This document shows, piece by piece, positions 16,624 to 25,267 of a DNA stretch of 64,000 bases. A program made the position numbers and the translations under genes. This DNA comes from Pedobacter kyungheensis (GTDB lineage: Bacteria > Bacteroidota > Bacteroidia > Sphingobacteriales > Sphingobacteriaceae). Position 1 is the stretch's first letter. Every line of letters begins with the position of its first letter. The stretch is taken from the NCBI RefSeq assembly GCF_000812965.1, contig NZ_JSYN01000005.1:124001-188000 (forward strand), given 5' to 3'. Below the pieces are notes generated by a model. The model did no database searches. It saw nothing but the letters and a program-made list of their open reading frames with translations, and had not been told where the DNA came from.

Positions 16624-17076
16624 TTAAGCAGTTATTTGGTTTAAGTGATATTGTAAATGCACAAGGTAATCTTCAATAAAATAGGAAAGCGTGTGCAGTT
16701 CTGTCTTTCCTTTTCCGGTGTCGCAGGTGTTTTGCAGTTTTTCTTCAGGAATATTTTCAATAACACGGGCAATCTGGTTATTCAAAAGTTGCCAAAGGGT
16801 TTTTACTTCTGCAAGATCAGCAGCCTGATAGTTTTGACAGGCTACCCACTCATCCTGGTGATAAATGATTTTAACTTCTTGCTCATATTGGCCAACAATA
16901 AGGCGACGGATATTATTCGAAGCACTATCAATCAAGTGACCCAATAATTCCTTTTTCGACCATTTATGTGGTTGTGGTTTATCATTCCAGGCTGCTTCGG
17001 TAATGTTTTCAAAATCAATCATCGCCTGATTTACCAGGCGGATGATTTCATTTTTTTGTGCTAGAACGGGATGCAT
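16624..17076 (-). CDS. DinB/YfiT-like putative metal-dependent hydrolase or transferase
   Basis: A 150-residue four-helix DinB-superfamily protein. The three metal-ligand histidines are visible: H47 in LLGHLIDSASNN, H140 and H144 in YLVHLQYHL. The WSKKELLGHLIDSA segment is close to the YfiT/BstA branch, which contains thiol S-transferases and uncharacterised enzymes. It starts 4 bp after thrA and ends 22 bp before thrB, so it is translated from the thr operon mRNA. No known role in threonine synthesis exists for this family; detoxification or thiol chemistry is possible. Function unproven. Confidence 0.85.
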   Translation of the reverse strand: MHPVLAQKNEIIRLVNQAMIDFENITEAAWNDKPQPHKWSKKELLGHLIDSASNNIRRLIVGQYEQEVKIIYHQDEWVACQNYQAADLAEVKTLWQLLNNQIARVIENIPEEKLQNTCDTGKGKTELHTLSYFIEDYLVHLQYHLNQITA

Positions 17077-17080
17077 AAGC

Positions 17081-19534
17081 CTAATTACTCAAAGTTCCTA
17101 CGTTGATGATATCGGCAAAAACACCTGCAGCTGTAACTTCTGCACCTGCACCCGGGCCTTTTACCACCAGCGGACGCGATTTGTAACGGTCGGTAGTGAA
17201 AGAAATGATGTTGTCACTTCCGGAAAGCATAAAGAAAGGATGACTGTCATCCACCATTTGCAGGCTGATTTCAACATTTCCATCTTCTAGTTTACCAATG
17301 TAGCGTAAAACCTTGCCATCTTTGGCTGCTGTATTTTTCAGATTCTCAAAATAGGCTGCATTCGCCTGTAATTCCGAGTAGAAATCTTCAACTGAAGTGG
17401 CATTTAAACAGGCATCCGGTAAAATGTTGTCGATTTTTACGTCGCTGGCTTCTAAAGGATAACCGGCATCACGAGCCAGGATCAGCATTTTACGCATAAA
17501 ATCTTTTCCGTTTAAGTCATCTCGCGGATCGGGTTCTGTATAACCGAGTTCCTGTGCTTCTTTTACAGTTTCGTAAAATCCGGCATCACCTTTAAAGTTA
17601 TTAAAGATATAAGAAATGGTTCCCGATAAGATGGCTTCAATACGCGCCACTTTATCGCCACTCATCATCAATTCCCTCAAGGTGCGGATAATTGGTAAAC
17701 CGGCGCCTACATTAGTTTCGTAATAAAAATCCACCCCAAATCTGCGTGCAGTATCTTTAAACGATTTGTATTGCGCAAAATCTGCTGAATTACCTTTTTT
17801 ATTACAGGTTACTACCGAGATACTGCTTTCGAATATGCCCTGGTAAAATTCAATTGGTGCTTCAGCTGCGGTATTATCAACAAAAACACAGTTAGGCAGG
17901 TTCATGGCTTTCATTCTGGCCACAAATTCGGCCAGGTTGGCCTGTTCACCCTGATCTGCTAATTCAGTTTCCCAGCTGTCGAGCGATAAACCATCTGCAT
18001 TGAAGGTCATTTTGCGCGTATTGCTTATTCCGGCTACTTTTACCTGAAGGTCGTTATTGGCTGCCAGAAAAGGCATTTGCTCTTTTAACTGGTTGAATAA
18101 GGTTTTGCCAATATTTCCCGTTCCCAGGCAAAAGATGTTTAAGGTTCTTTTCAGGTCGGTAAAAAAAGCATCGTGCACCGCATTTACGGCTTTCGATAGA
18201 TCGGCTGCGCTGATGATCACCGAAATATTGTATTCTGATGAACCCTGTGCAATTGCCCTTACGTTGATACCGTTACGGCCCAGTGCACTGAACAAACGTC
18301 CGCTCATACCCGGAGTGCGTTTCATGTTTTCACCCACTATGGCTAAAACCGCCAGGTTGTTTTCAACTTCTGGTAATTCGAGCTTTTTGGCGTCTAATTC
18401 GAGTTCAAATTCTTTTTTAATTAAGGCAATAGCATGTGCTGCATCGGTTGGTTTAACCGCAAACGTAATACTGTGCTCTGATGAGGATTGGGTAATTAGT
18501 ACCACATTGATCTGCTCACGTGACAATAAAGAGAACAAGCGGCCGCTAAAGCCAGCTTTGCCTACCATACCGCTACCGCTGAGGTTGATGATGCTGATGT
18601 GATCGATAGATGAAATACCTTTTATTGGCAAGTTAGATGATTTAACATCGCTTTTGATATAGGTTCCGGCGAAATCCGGCTCGAAAGTGTTTTTAATCAC
18701 AATCGGAATTTTTTTCATGAAAGCAGGAATCATCGTTGGTGGATAGATTACTTTCGCACCAAAATAACTCAGCTCCATGGCCTCAGTATAGCTCAGCTCT
18801 GGTAAAGAGAAGGCTTTCTTCACCATGCGTGGGTCGGCAGTCATCATGCCGTTAACATCTGTCCAGATTTCTATTTCTTCGGCATTTAAGGCTGCACCCC
18901 AAACGGCTGCAGTGTAGTCAGATCCGCCACGTCCCAGGGTGGTTACGCGTCCTGTTGCATTGCTGGCAATAAACCCGGTAACAAAAAGCACCTTGTTTTT
19001 ATTTTCCTGATAAAAGTTGTTGATCAACATTTCGGTTAGCTCGGTATCTACTTTTGCCTGGCCAAAATTGCTGTCGGTTTTAATAAAATCTGCTCCGTTT
19101 ACATAAAGGGCATCACCGAATTGCTGCAAAGCGATGTGGCTGATCATAAATGTAGAGCAGCGCTCACCATAACTCAAAATCTGATCTTTGGTTTGTAAGC
19201 TCAGCTCTTTGAGGTTGCTCACTGCTTGTAATAAATCTTCCAGTTCGTTAAAAAAGATCTTTAACCGCGTAAATACGGGATTCTGTGCAGCAGCTGGCAA
19301 AAGCGAACGGATTACCGCAAAATGTTTTGCTTCAATTGCTTTTAAATGAGTATCGTAATCTTCGCCACGCTCGGCCATTTCGGCCATCTCGGTAAGCAAG
19401 TTGGTTACACCGCTCATTGCCGATAATACAACTACCGGGCTGTTCTTCTGTTTTTCTTCACCTACCAGGCGCAGGAGGGTTTTAATGTTCTCGGCCGAAC
19501 CTACGGATGTGCCGCCGAATTTAAGTACTTTCAT
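17081..19534 (-). CDS. thrA: Bifunctional aspartate kinase/homoserine dehydrogenase ThrA
   Basis: An 817-residue fusion matching the length of E. coli ThrA (820). The N-terminal aspartokinase begins with KFGGTSVGS (residues 5-13) and has TLGRGGSDYTA near 205; two ACT regulatory segments follow at about 310-460 (the usual threonine-binding part). The homoserine dehydrogenase starts near residue 465 with the Rossmann turn CLGTGNIGKTL and has the GAGLPIIRTLRELMMSGDK and LSGTISYIFNNF motifs. It catalyses the first and third steps from aspartate to threonine and is expected to be feedback inhibited by threonine. It is first in its operon, 90 bp downstream of an attenuator hairpin on the minus strand. 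Confidence 0.97.
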   Translation of the reverse strand: MKVLKFGGTSVGSAENIKTLLRLVGEEKQKNSPVVVLSAMSGVTNLLTEMAEMAERGEDYDTHLKAIEAKHFAVIRSLLPAAAQNPVFTRLKIFFNELEDLLQAVSNLKELSLQTKDQILSYGERCSTFMISHIALQQFGDALYVNGADFIKTDSNFGQAKVDTELTEMLINNFYQENKNKVLFVTGFIASNATGRVTTLGRGGSDYTAAVWGAALNAEEIEIWTDVNGMMTADPRMVKKAFSLPELSYTEAMELSYFGAKVIYPPTMIPAFMKKIPIVIKNTFEPDFAGTYIKSDVKSSNLPIKGISSIDHISIINLSGSGMVGKAGFSGRLFSLLSREQINVVLITQSSSEHSITFAVKPTDAAHAIALIKKEFELELDAKKLELPEVENNLAVLAIVGENMKRTPGMSGRLFSALGRNGINVRAIAQGSSEYNISVIISAADLSKAVNAVHDAFFTDLKRTLNIFCLGTGNIGKTLFNQLKEQMPFLAANNDLQVKVAGISNTRKMTFNADGLSLDSWETELADQGEQANLAEFVARMKAMNLPNCVFVDNTAAEAPIEFYQGIFESSISVVTCNKKGNSADFAQYKSFKDTARRFGVDFYYETNVGAGLPIIRTLRELMMSGDKVARIEAILSGTISYIFNNFKGDAGFYETVKEAQELGYTEPDPRDDLNGKDFMRKMLILARDAGYPLEASDVKIDNILPDACLNATSVEDFYSELQANAAYFENLKNTAAKDGKVLRYIGKLEDGNVEISLQMVDDSHPFFMLSGSDNIISFTTDRYKSRPLVVKGPGAGAEVTAAGVFADIINVGTLSN

Positions 19535-19623
19535 TAGTATGGGTTTTTATGGTTATGAAAGCTGTACAATGGCTCGTTAATTATGATATGACTTATTGTA
19601 GCAGTTTTCAATGGTTTTAGCTT

Positions 19624-19657
19624 AAAAAAAAAGCGTCCCGACTACTGTCGGGACGCT
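19624..19657 (-). terminator. Attenuator (intrinsic terminator) of the thr operon
   Basis: On the minus strand an 11-bp perfect stem, AGCGTCCCGAC (complement of 19647-19657) and its partner (19632-19642), closes a 4-base loop and runs into eight T residues. It lies between the leader-peptide stop (19692) and the thrA ATG (19534), so it must stop most transcripts before the structural genes unless it is disrupted. Confidence 0.93.
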
Positions 19658-19691
19658 CTCTGTGTTTTATGTTTTTTCAATTTACAACAAA

Positions 19692-19757
19692 TTAGCCCCG
19701 CTGGTTTATACCGGTGGTAATAATAATGGTTGTAATAATTGAAGAGTTAAAAATCAT
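19692..19757 (-). CDS. thrL: thr operon leader peptide, 21 aa, Thr/Ile-rich
   Basis: The minus strand has ATG at 19755-19757 and TAA at 19692-19694. The 21-residue product begins MIFNSS, has the core IITTIIITTG and ends INQRG: four Thr and six Ile codons within the peptide, eight of them nearly consecutive. This is the same logic as E. coli ThrL, whose translation senses threonyl- and isoleucyl-tRNA. The last codons (CGG GGC TAA) contain CGGGGCT, which can pair with AGC and CCCG of the 5' arm of the terminator (7 pairs around a 2-base bulge), forming an antiterminator when a ribosome stalls upstream. The symbol is by analogy. Confidence 0.88.
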   Translation of the reverse strand: MIFNSSIITTIIITTGINQRG

Positions 19758-19765
19758 GTTGTCTT

Positions 19766-19815
19766 GGTGTACTTTTTACACCGTAAAGTAGGAGATAATT
19801 TTTTTAAAATGCAAA
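19766..19815 (-). promoter_or_regulatory. Putative promoter and palindrome before the thr leader peptide
   Basis: On the minus strand TTTG (19815-19812), a 21-base spacer and TACTTTAC (19790-19783, weak match to TAnnTTTG) would start RNA near 19776, giving about 19 bases before the leader ATG. A 17-bp palindrome GGTGTA-AAAAG-TACACC covers 19766-19782, directly at the predicted start, and could be an operator or a 5' hairpin. Confidence 0.4.
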
Positions 19816-20130
19816 TGTTTTTTAATTTTTATTTCGAAATTTTTATTAAAACGTTTAAGTATATGCAATAGCGATATTTTTTAAACTGCAGTACTTTGCA
19901 AATAGAATTCCTTATTTTTTTTAATAAGGCTAATTATCGGCTACTAAATGTTTCCATAAGCGGTACAATATTTTTTACATTTTGGGTAGCGGATGGTTGC
20001 TTACCGCTGTCCGTAAGATTTTAAGCGTCGGATAATTCCATAAAAACGGCCTTGACTTACATGATTTAAATTGTTGTTTAACGTTTTACTTAGTGTAATT
20101 TTGTGATTTTTTTATTCTTGTAAAAACGCG

Positions 20131-20159
20131 TGTAAATAACTGTAAATAAAATATTTACA
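20131..20159. promoter_or_regulatory. Palindromic TGTAAATA operator candidate upstream of pckA
   Basis: TGTAAATA at 20131-20138 is followed by a perfect palindrome TGTAAATA-AAA-TATTTACA at 20141-20159. It lies about 80 bp upstream of the predicted pckA transcription start. The surrounding 19,758-20,258 region has no gene and is otherwise AT-rich with no other clear structure besides the two divergent promoters. Confidence 0.5.
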
Positions 20160-20210
20160 TAATAGTGTATTTGCTACAATATGTAAAAAATTAGTTATAA
20201 AAACTAGTTT

Positions 20211-20236
20211 TTGTGAAAGATAAGTAATTACCTTTG
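20211..20236 (+). promoter_or_regulatory. Promoter of pckA
   Basis: TACCTTTG at 20229-20236 is a perfect -7 box; TTG at 20211-20213 is a possible -33 with a rather short 15-base spacer. The start would be near 20242, 17 bases before the ATG. Confidence 0.55.
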
Positions 20237-20258
20237 CTGTACTAACTAACTTATTGTC

Positions 20259-21854
20259 ATGAGCAAAGAGAAACTGCAAACACCAGATTTAGGCTATTTA
20301 AATCTAGGTGAAAACGTTGCTGTAAAGTACCAATTATCCCCAGCGGAATTAATTGAAGATGCGTTATTGAATAAAGAAGGTACGCTGGCCTCATCGGGTG
20401 CGCTGGCGGTTGATACCGGAAAGTTTACCGGACGTTCTCCAAAAGACCGGTTTATTGTTTGCGACAGCGTTACCGAAGACCAGGTATGGTGGGGCGATGT
20501 AAACATTAAAATCAGTCCGGAGAAGTTCGATCAGTTATTTAATAAACTAACGGCTTATCTGGCTGATAAAACCATCTATGTCCGCGATTCATCGGCCTGC
20601 GCCAATCCGGATTACGATATTTCTATCCGGGTAATTACCGAAACAGCTTATCAGAATCTTTTTGCTCATCATTTATTTATCCGTCCAGAAGCACATCAGC
20701 TGGGAATTACACCAGAGTGGACGATTATTGCTGCCCCAGGCTTTTTGGCCGATCCTTCAACTGATGGAACGCGTCAGGAAAATTTCTCCATCCTGAATTT
20801 TACTAAAAAAATGATTCTGATTGGTGGAACAGGTTATACCGGTGAAATCAAGAAAGGTATTTTCTCGGTGTTGAACTTTATTCTACCTGTATATAAAAAT
20901 ACCTTGTCTATGCACTGCTCGGCCAATGTGGGCAAAGATGGCGATACGGCTATATTCTTTGGTTTATCTGGTACGGGTAAAACTACACTTTCTGCCGATC
21001 CGGAAAGGGGATTGATTGGTGATGATGAGCATGGATGGGGGGCAAGCTCCGTTTTCAACTTCGAAGGAGGCTGCTATGCAAAATGTGTGGATTTAACCCA
21101 GGAAAAAGAACCTCAGATATATAAGGCTATCAGAACAGGATCTTTATTAGAGAATATTAACTTCTTTCCGGGTACAAAAGAGGTAGATTATACCAATATT
21201 GCTAAAACTGAAAACACGCGGGTAGCTTATCCTATTAATTATATCGATAACGCCATAATTCCATCAATAGCTGGTGTACCTAAAAATATTTTCTTTTTAA
21301 CTGCCGATGCCTTTGGCGTGTTACCTCCAATCTCTAAATTAAATGTAGAACAGGCCATGTTTCACTTCATGAGTGGCTATACCGCCAAGGTTGCAGGTAC
21401 CGAAACCGGTGTAACCGAGCCCCAGTTAACATTTTCTGCCTGCTTTGGTAAGGCCTTTCTCCCATTACACCCATCAAGATATGCTGCATTACTGGGCGAG
21501 AAGATGGAAAAACACCAGGTAAATGTGTGGCTTGTAAATACCGGCTGGACTGGTGGAGCCTACGGTATTGGTAAAAGAATGAAATTAAGCTATACCAGGG
21601 CCATGATTACGGCAGCCTTAAACGGAGATTTAGACCACAATAAATATAAGCAACACCATGTATTTAAACTCATGATGCCTTTAACTTGTCCGGGTGTGCC
21701 AAACGAAATTTTAGATCCGTCTAAAACCTGGGACGACCAGGAAGAATACTTTTTAAAGGCCTACGAACTGGCCGATGCATTTGCAGAGAATTTTAAACAG
21801 TTTGAGGTGCCCAAAGTATCAAAAAGGCATGGCGAAGCGTTAAAATTATGTTAA
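20259..21854 (+). CDS. pckA: Phosphoenolpyruvate carboxykinase (ATP)
   Basis: A 531-residue ATP-type PEP carboxykinase that interconverts oxaloacetate plus ATP and PEP plus CO2 plus ADP in gluconeogenesis. The kinase-1a P-loop GLSGTGKTTLSA is at residues 235-246, directly followed by the metal-binding GLIGDDEHGW; the N-terminal GRSPKDRF (about 54-61) and the late TGWTGGAYGIGKRM segment are also family marks. Single-gene transcript: own promoter, and a strong terminator at 21926-21954. Cytosolic. It may be controlled through the TGTAAATA palindrome upstream. Confidence 0.97.
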   Translation: MSKEKLQTPDLGYLNLGENVAVKYQLSPAELIEDALLNKEGTLASSGALAVDTGKFTGRSPKDRFIVCDSVTEDQVWWGDVNIKISPEKFDQLFNKLTAYLADKTIYVRDSSACANPDYDISIRVITETAYQNLFAHHLFIRPEAHQLGITPEWTIIAAPGFLADPSTDGTRQENFSILNFTKKMILIGGTGYTGEIKKGIFSVLNFILPVYKNTLSMHCSANVGKDGDTAIFFGLSGTGKTTLSADPERGLIGDDEHGWGASSVFNFEGGCYAKCVDLTQEKEPQIYKAIRTGSLLENINFFPGTKEVDYTNIAKTENTRVAYPINYIDNAIIPSIAGVPKNIFFLTADAFGVLPPISKLNVEQAMFHFMSGYTAKVAGTETGVTEPQLTFSACFGKAFLPLHPSRYAALLGEKMEKHQVNVWLVNTGWTGGAYGIGKRMKLSYTRAMITAALNGDLDHNKYKQHHVFKLMMPLTCPGVPNEILDPSKTWDDQEEYFLKAYELADAFAENFKQFEVPKVSKRHGEALKLC

Positions 21855-21925
21855 ATGTGCTTTAAAATGCATTTTTTGAGCAAAAAATTTGCAATTCGAT
21901 TTTTTTTTAGTTTTTATTGTGAAAG

Positions 21926-21954
21926 AATTGCCTCCGGCTGAGGCAATTTTTTTG
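21926..21954 (+). terminator. Intrinsic terminator after pckA
   Basis: AATTGCCTC (21926-21934) pairs with GAGGCAATT (21940-21948) around a 5-base loop, followed by a run of T. It lies 72 bp past the pckA stop. Confidence 0.9.
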
Positions 21955-22024
21955 TTTATATGCCCAACTGAGTTACCGTAAACTAAATGTTAAGTAACGA
22001 TTTGATTGTTTATTGATTTATTAA

Positions 22025-22054
22025 TTTGTAATTTAAAATCAATTTATAAATTTG
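22025..22054 (+). promoter_or_regulatory. Promoter of the exbB-tonB operon
   Basis: TTTG at 22025-22028, an 18-base spacer and TAAATTTG at 22047-22054 give a near-ideal Bacteroidota promoter. It leaves a 5' untranslated region of about 95 bases rich in A before exbB. Confidence 0.75.
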
Positions 22055-22153
22055 TTTTTCGCAACAAAATCAGATAAGACACGTTGTGTGTAATACAAAA
22101 GAAATAACAGCTAAAAATTAAAAACAAGAACTAAAACTAAAATTCAAAAAAAA

Positions 22154-22984
22154 ATGGCAAACGCACCAAAACCAACAACTGTTAAAAAAGAGAGCTCTTC
22201 AAGTGCATCTAACGTTTTCGCAACATTGGTAATTCCTATTTGTATTGTAATTGGCTTCATCATCTGGAGATACGTATTAGGAGATCCTTCAAACTTTATC
22301 GATAACAACAACGAAAACTTACCTTTGCCAAATAACTACCCTGGTACAGCGTTTAAGGGAGGTCCGATCGTAGCGGTATTAATCGGTTTATTATTAACTA
22401 CAATCGTTTTCTCTATCGAGCGTTTAATCGTAATCAGCAAAGCAAGCGGTAAATCTAGCTTAGATACTTTTATCATCAAAGTAAAAGGATTATTAAACGC
22501 TGGTAACATCGAAGCTGCTAAAGCTGAGTGTGATAAACAACAAGGATCTGTTGCTAACGTAATTAAATCAGGTTTGAAAAAATATAGCGAGGTTGAAGCT
22601 GACACTAACTTAGATGTTGAGCAATCAATCGTTGCCATCCAAAAAGAGGTTGAAGAAGCTACTGCTTTAGAAATGCCTATGTTAGAGCAAAACTTAACGA
22701 TCATTGCTACTTTGGTATCAATCGGTACGTTAATCGGTCTATTAGGTACAGTAACAGGTATGATCCGTGCATTCGCCGGTTTAGCTAACTCAGGTGCTCC
22801 AGATCAGGCTGCATTAGCGGTAGGTATCTCTGAGGCCCTAATCAATACCATGACTGGTATCGCGGTTTCTACTTTAGCAATTATCATGTATAATATCTTA
22901 ACTTCTAAAATTGACAAGTTAACTTATGCTATCGATGAAGCTGGTTTCAGCATCGTTCAAACTTACGCTAGTTCGCATAAATAA
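22154..22984 (+). CDS. exbB: ExbB/TolQ/MotA family proton channel protein
   Basis: A 276-residue inner-membrane protein with a long N-terminal extension, membrane segments near 20-40, 70-92, 178-206 and 233-258, and the MotA_TolQ_ExbB domain in the second half (LEMPMLEQNLTIIATLVSIGTLIGLLGTVTGMIRAF). With ExbD it uses the proton gradient to energise TonB and drive uptake through outer-membrane receptors. The extra N-terminal hydrophobic segments are usual for Bacteroidota ExbB. Codon use is strongly biased to a few codons, suggesting high expression. First gene of an operon with two exbD genes and tonB. Confidence 0.95.
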   Translation: MANAPKPTTVKKESSSSASNVFATLVIPICIVIGFIIWRYVLGDPSNFIDNNNENLPLPNNYPGTAFKGGPIVAVLIGLLLTTIVFSIERLIVISKASGKSSLDTFIIKVKGLLNAGNIEAAKAECDKQQGSVANVIKSGLKKYSEVEADTNLDVEQSIVAIQKEVEEATALEMPMLEQNLTIIATLVSIGTLIGLLGTVTGMIRAFAGLANSGAPDQAALAVGISEALINTMTGIAVSTLAIIMYNILTSKIDKLTYAIDEAGFSIVQTYASSHK

Positions 22985-23061
22985 TAAATTTTGAAAAAAT
23001 TTTTACCGGCTTTATGGAAAACCGGGAAAAAGATCATCATTATTAAAAAGTAATTAAAATT

Positions 23062-23676
23062 ATGCCTAGAATTAAAGTTAAAAGAACCAGTACAGTAACA
23101 GATATGACCGCCATGTGCGACGTAGCTGCACTGTTACTTACGTTCTTCATATTAACTGCTACGGCAAGACAACCAGAACCACTAGCGGTAATAACACCTT
23201 CATCAACGTATGAATTTAAGGTTCCAGCTGAGAACAATGCTATATTAACCATTGGTCAGGGTAAGGTTTTCTTCGAAGTAGCAGGCCAGAATGTGAGGGC
23301 GAGAACCTTAGAGTTGATTGGTCAGCAATACAAAATCAATTTTACTCCGGAAGAAATTAAAAAATTCTCTGTAGTATCAACATTTGGTGTGCCGATTGCA
23401 AACTTAAAATCGTTCTTAGCCATGTCTGGAGCGGACCGTATGAAACCAGGAGTTCAAACTGGTATTCCTACAGATTCTACCGATAATCAGTTAAACGCTT
23501 GGGTTTTGCAAGCACGTACGGCTACAGCTGAGGTTAATCAGCAACCAATGCGTGTGAGTATTAAAGGCGATTCTAAAGAGGAGTATCCTGTAGTTAAAAA
23601 AATCGTAGATGTTTTGCAGAAGCAAAAAGTGAACAAGTTTTTATTGGTTACTAACGCTGAAGCTAGAAAAAAATAA
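23062..23676 (+). CDS. exbD: ExbD/TolR family protein, first copy
   Basis: A 204-residue protein with one N-terminal membrane segment, TAMCDVAALLLTFFILTAT, carrying the conserved proton-carrying Asp20, followed by a periplasmic domain larger than in E. coli ExbD (141 residues). It partners ExbB in the proton channel. It lies 77 bp after exbB and 3 bp before the second exbD, an arrangement of paired ExbD proteins characteristic of Bacteroidota. Confidence 0.93.
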   Translation: MPRIKVKRTSTVTDMTAMCDVAALLLTFFILTATARQPEPLAVITPSSTYEFKVPAENNAILTIGQGKVFFEVAGQNVRARTLELIGQQYKINFTPEEIKKFSVVSTFGVPIANLKSFLAMSGADRMKPGVQTGIPTDSTDNQLNAWVLQARTATAEVNQQPMRVSIKGDSKEEYPVVKKIVDVLQKQKVNKFLLVTNAEARKK

Positions 23677-23679
23677 AAG

Positions 23680-24186
23680 ATGGCAGAATTAAACACAGGT
23701 GGGAAGAAAGCCACCCCGAGAGTAGATATGACGCCGATGGTTGATTTGATGTTCCTTTTGGTAACATTCTTTATCTTAACCACCTCAATTTCTACGCCGC
23801 AAGCAATGGATATTGTTAAGCCTGATAAAGACGATAACAACAAGGATAACAGGTTGGAACTGAAAGCTTCTAAAACCATGACTATTTTATTAGGAAAACA
23901 CGATAAAGTAGCCTGGTATATGGGAGAAGCTGGTGCATCAGCTCCAACGTACGAAAACCTATCGCAAGTTGACAAGTCGATTATCGAAAATAGAAAAAAA
24001 GCAGATGCATCTGGAGTAAAAGGTGAATTTGTGGTTTTAGTTAAACCAACAAGTGGCTCAAACTTCAAGAACTTTGTTGACATCATGGATGAATTGGAAA
24101 TATTAAAGGTTAAAGTTCGTCAGATTGATGATGACAATATCTTGGATAGTGAAAAGGAATCAATGAAATCTCAAGGTATTTTATAA
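23680..24186 (+). CDS. exbD: ExbD/TolR family protein, second copy
   Basis: A 168-residue paralogue of the gene before it. The membrane segment VDMTPMVDLMFLLVTFFILTTS carries the conserved Asp22. The periplasmic part is highly charged and ends with a long acidic helix. The two ExbD types may form a mixed dimer inside the ExbB pentamer; that is inference from their pairing. Starts 3 bp after the first exbD and ends 18 bp before tonB. Confidence 0.93.
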   Translation: MAELNTGGKKATPRVDMTPMVDLMFLLVTFFILTTSISTPQAMDIVKPDKDDNNKDNRLELKASKTMTILLGKHDKVAWYMGEAGASAPTYENLSQVDKSIIENRKKADASGVKGEFVVLVKPTSGSNFKNFVDIMDELEILKVKVRQIDDDNILDSEKESMKSQGIL

Positions 24187-24204
24187 TTTGTTAAATCAGT
24201 AATC

Positions 24205-25026
24205 ATGTCAAAATTAGATATATTAAGAAGGGAGTGGATTGATGTAGTTTTTGCTGAAAAAAACAAAAACTACGGCGCTTACCAATTGCGTAAAAGCAAT
24301 GGTGCCAATACCACTCGGGCATTAATTATTGGTTCAATAGTATTTCTAGCGCTTTTCTTTGCTCCAAAAATCTACGGATTAATTAAAGGTTCTTTAAAAG
24401 AGGATCAGCAAGTTGAAAAAGCGAAAGAGGTAATTATTGCACCTCCGCCCCCAGTTAACCCAGAAACGCCACCTCCGCCACCGGTAGAGCCACCGCCACC
24501 AAAGGTAGATCAGGTAAAAATGCCACCTCCAATCGTAAAGCCAGATGAGCAGGTACGTGATGAGGAGCCACCAACAGTTGAAAAACTGAAAGAGGCAGAT
24601 CCAGGTCAGAGAGATATTAAAGGTGATCCAACCGCTGATATCGTAATTGCTGCACCTGTAGGCGAAGGCCCTAAAAGAGAAGCAGCGGTTGCTGTTGATG
24701 ATAACCAGGTTTATGACTTTGTTAGTATCGAGAAACAACCAGAGTTTCCGGGAGGCTTACCTAAATTCTACAAATACCTAAGCGGTGCGATTAAATATCC
24801 GCCAATGGCTCAGGAAAACAACGTACAAGGTAAAGTGTTTTTATCTTTCGTAGTAGAAAAAGATGGTAAATTAACCGATATTACAGTAACACGTGGATTA
24901 GGAAGTGGTACAGATGAAGAAGCAATCCGCGTATTAAAAGCAAGCCCACGTTGGAATCCAGGTATTCAAAATGGTAAACCAGTAAGGGTAAAATACAACA
25001 TCAACGTTAACTTTACATTGAACTAA
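24205..25026 (+). CDS. tonB: TonB family energy transducer
   Basis: A 273-residue protein: cytoplasmic N-terminus with the RKSNGANTTRAL motif, one membrane anchor at about 36-55, a long Pro/Glu/Lys-rich spacer (about 75-130) that spans the periplasm, and a C-terminal TonB domain (about 180-273) with the KYPPMAQENNVQGKVFLSFVVEKDG pattern cut here by strand boundaries. It carries energy from ExbBD to TonB-dependent receptors. The antisense of the Pro-rich part gives a Trp/Arg-rich open frame that is not a gene. Operon partner of exbB-exbD-exbD. Confidence 0.94.
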   Translation: MSKLDILRREWIDVVFAEKNKNYGAYQLRKSNGANTTRALIIGSIVFLALFFAPKIYGLIKGSLKEDQQVEKAKEVIIAPPPPVNPETPPPPPVEPPPPKVDQVKMPPPIVKPDEQVRDEEPPTVEKLKEADPGQRDIKGDPTADIVIAAPVGEGPKREAAVAVDDNQVYDFVSIEKQPEFPGGLPKFYKYLSGAIKYPPMAQENNVQGKVFLSFVVEKDGKLTDITVTRGLGSGTDEEAIRVLKASPRWNPGIQNGKPVRVKYNINVNFTLN

Positions 25027-25032
25027 TAGTAG

Positions 25033-25260
25033 ATGTTAAATTTTGATATCTTTAAGCAAAAATCGCCTAAACAGCGGTTTTTGCTCATTTTAGGGCTAGT
25101 AGCTTTCCTGTTATATCTGGTAATGGGGATTGCTTTTATCTTTTGGCCACCCATTGCATTGCGATTTAATTTCATCCCAGCATGGGGGCGTATTGCAATA
25201 GGAATCTTTTTAATTTTTTATGCTTTTGTAAGATTGTTAAGTCTTGGAAGGCGCGACTAA
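25033..25260 (+). CDS. Small two-helix membrane protein, 75 aa
   Basis: Not recognised. Two hydrophobic segments at about 16-38 and 50-70 with a short Pro-containing loop and a basic end (SLGRRD). It starts 6 bp after tonB and ends 7 bp before the ATG of the substrate-binding lipoprotein gene, so it is translated as part of the TonB operon. It could be an accessory of the TonB complex; function unknown. Confidence 0.75.
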   Translation: MLNFDIFKQKSPKQRFLLILGLVAFLLYLVMGIAFIFWPPIALRFNFIPAWGRIAIGIFLIFYAFVRLLSLGRRD

Positions 25261-25267
25261 AGCCGTA

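Noticed and set aside
18057..18602. 181-residue open frame on the plus strand
   Set aside because: It lies entirely antisense within thrA, which has full-length family motifs.
24394..24738. Trp/Arg-rich open frame on the minus strand
   Set aside because: It is the antisense of the Pro-rich spacer of TonB, where proline codons give tryptophan and arginine on the other strand.
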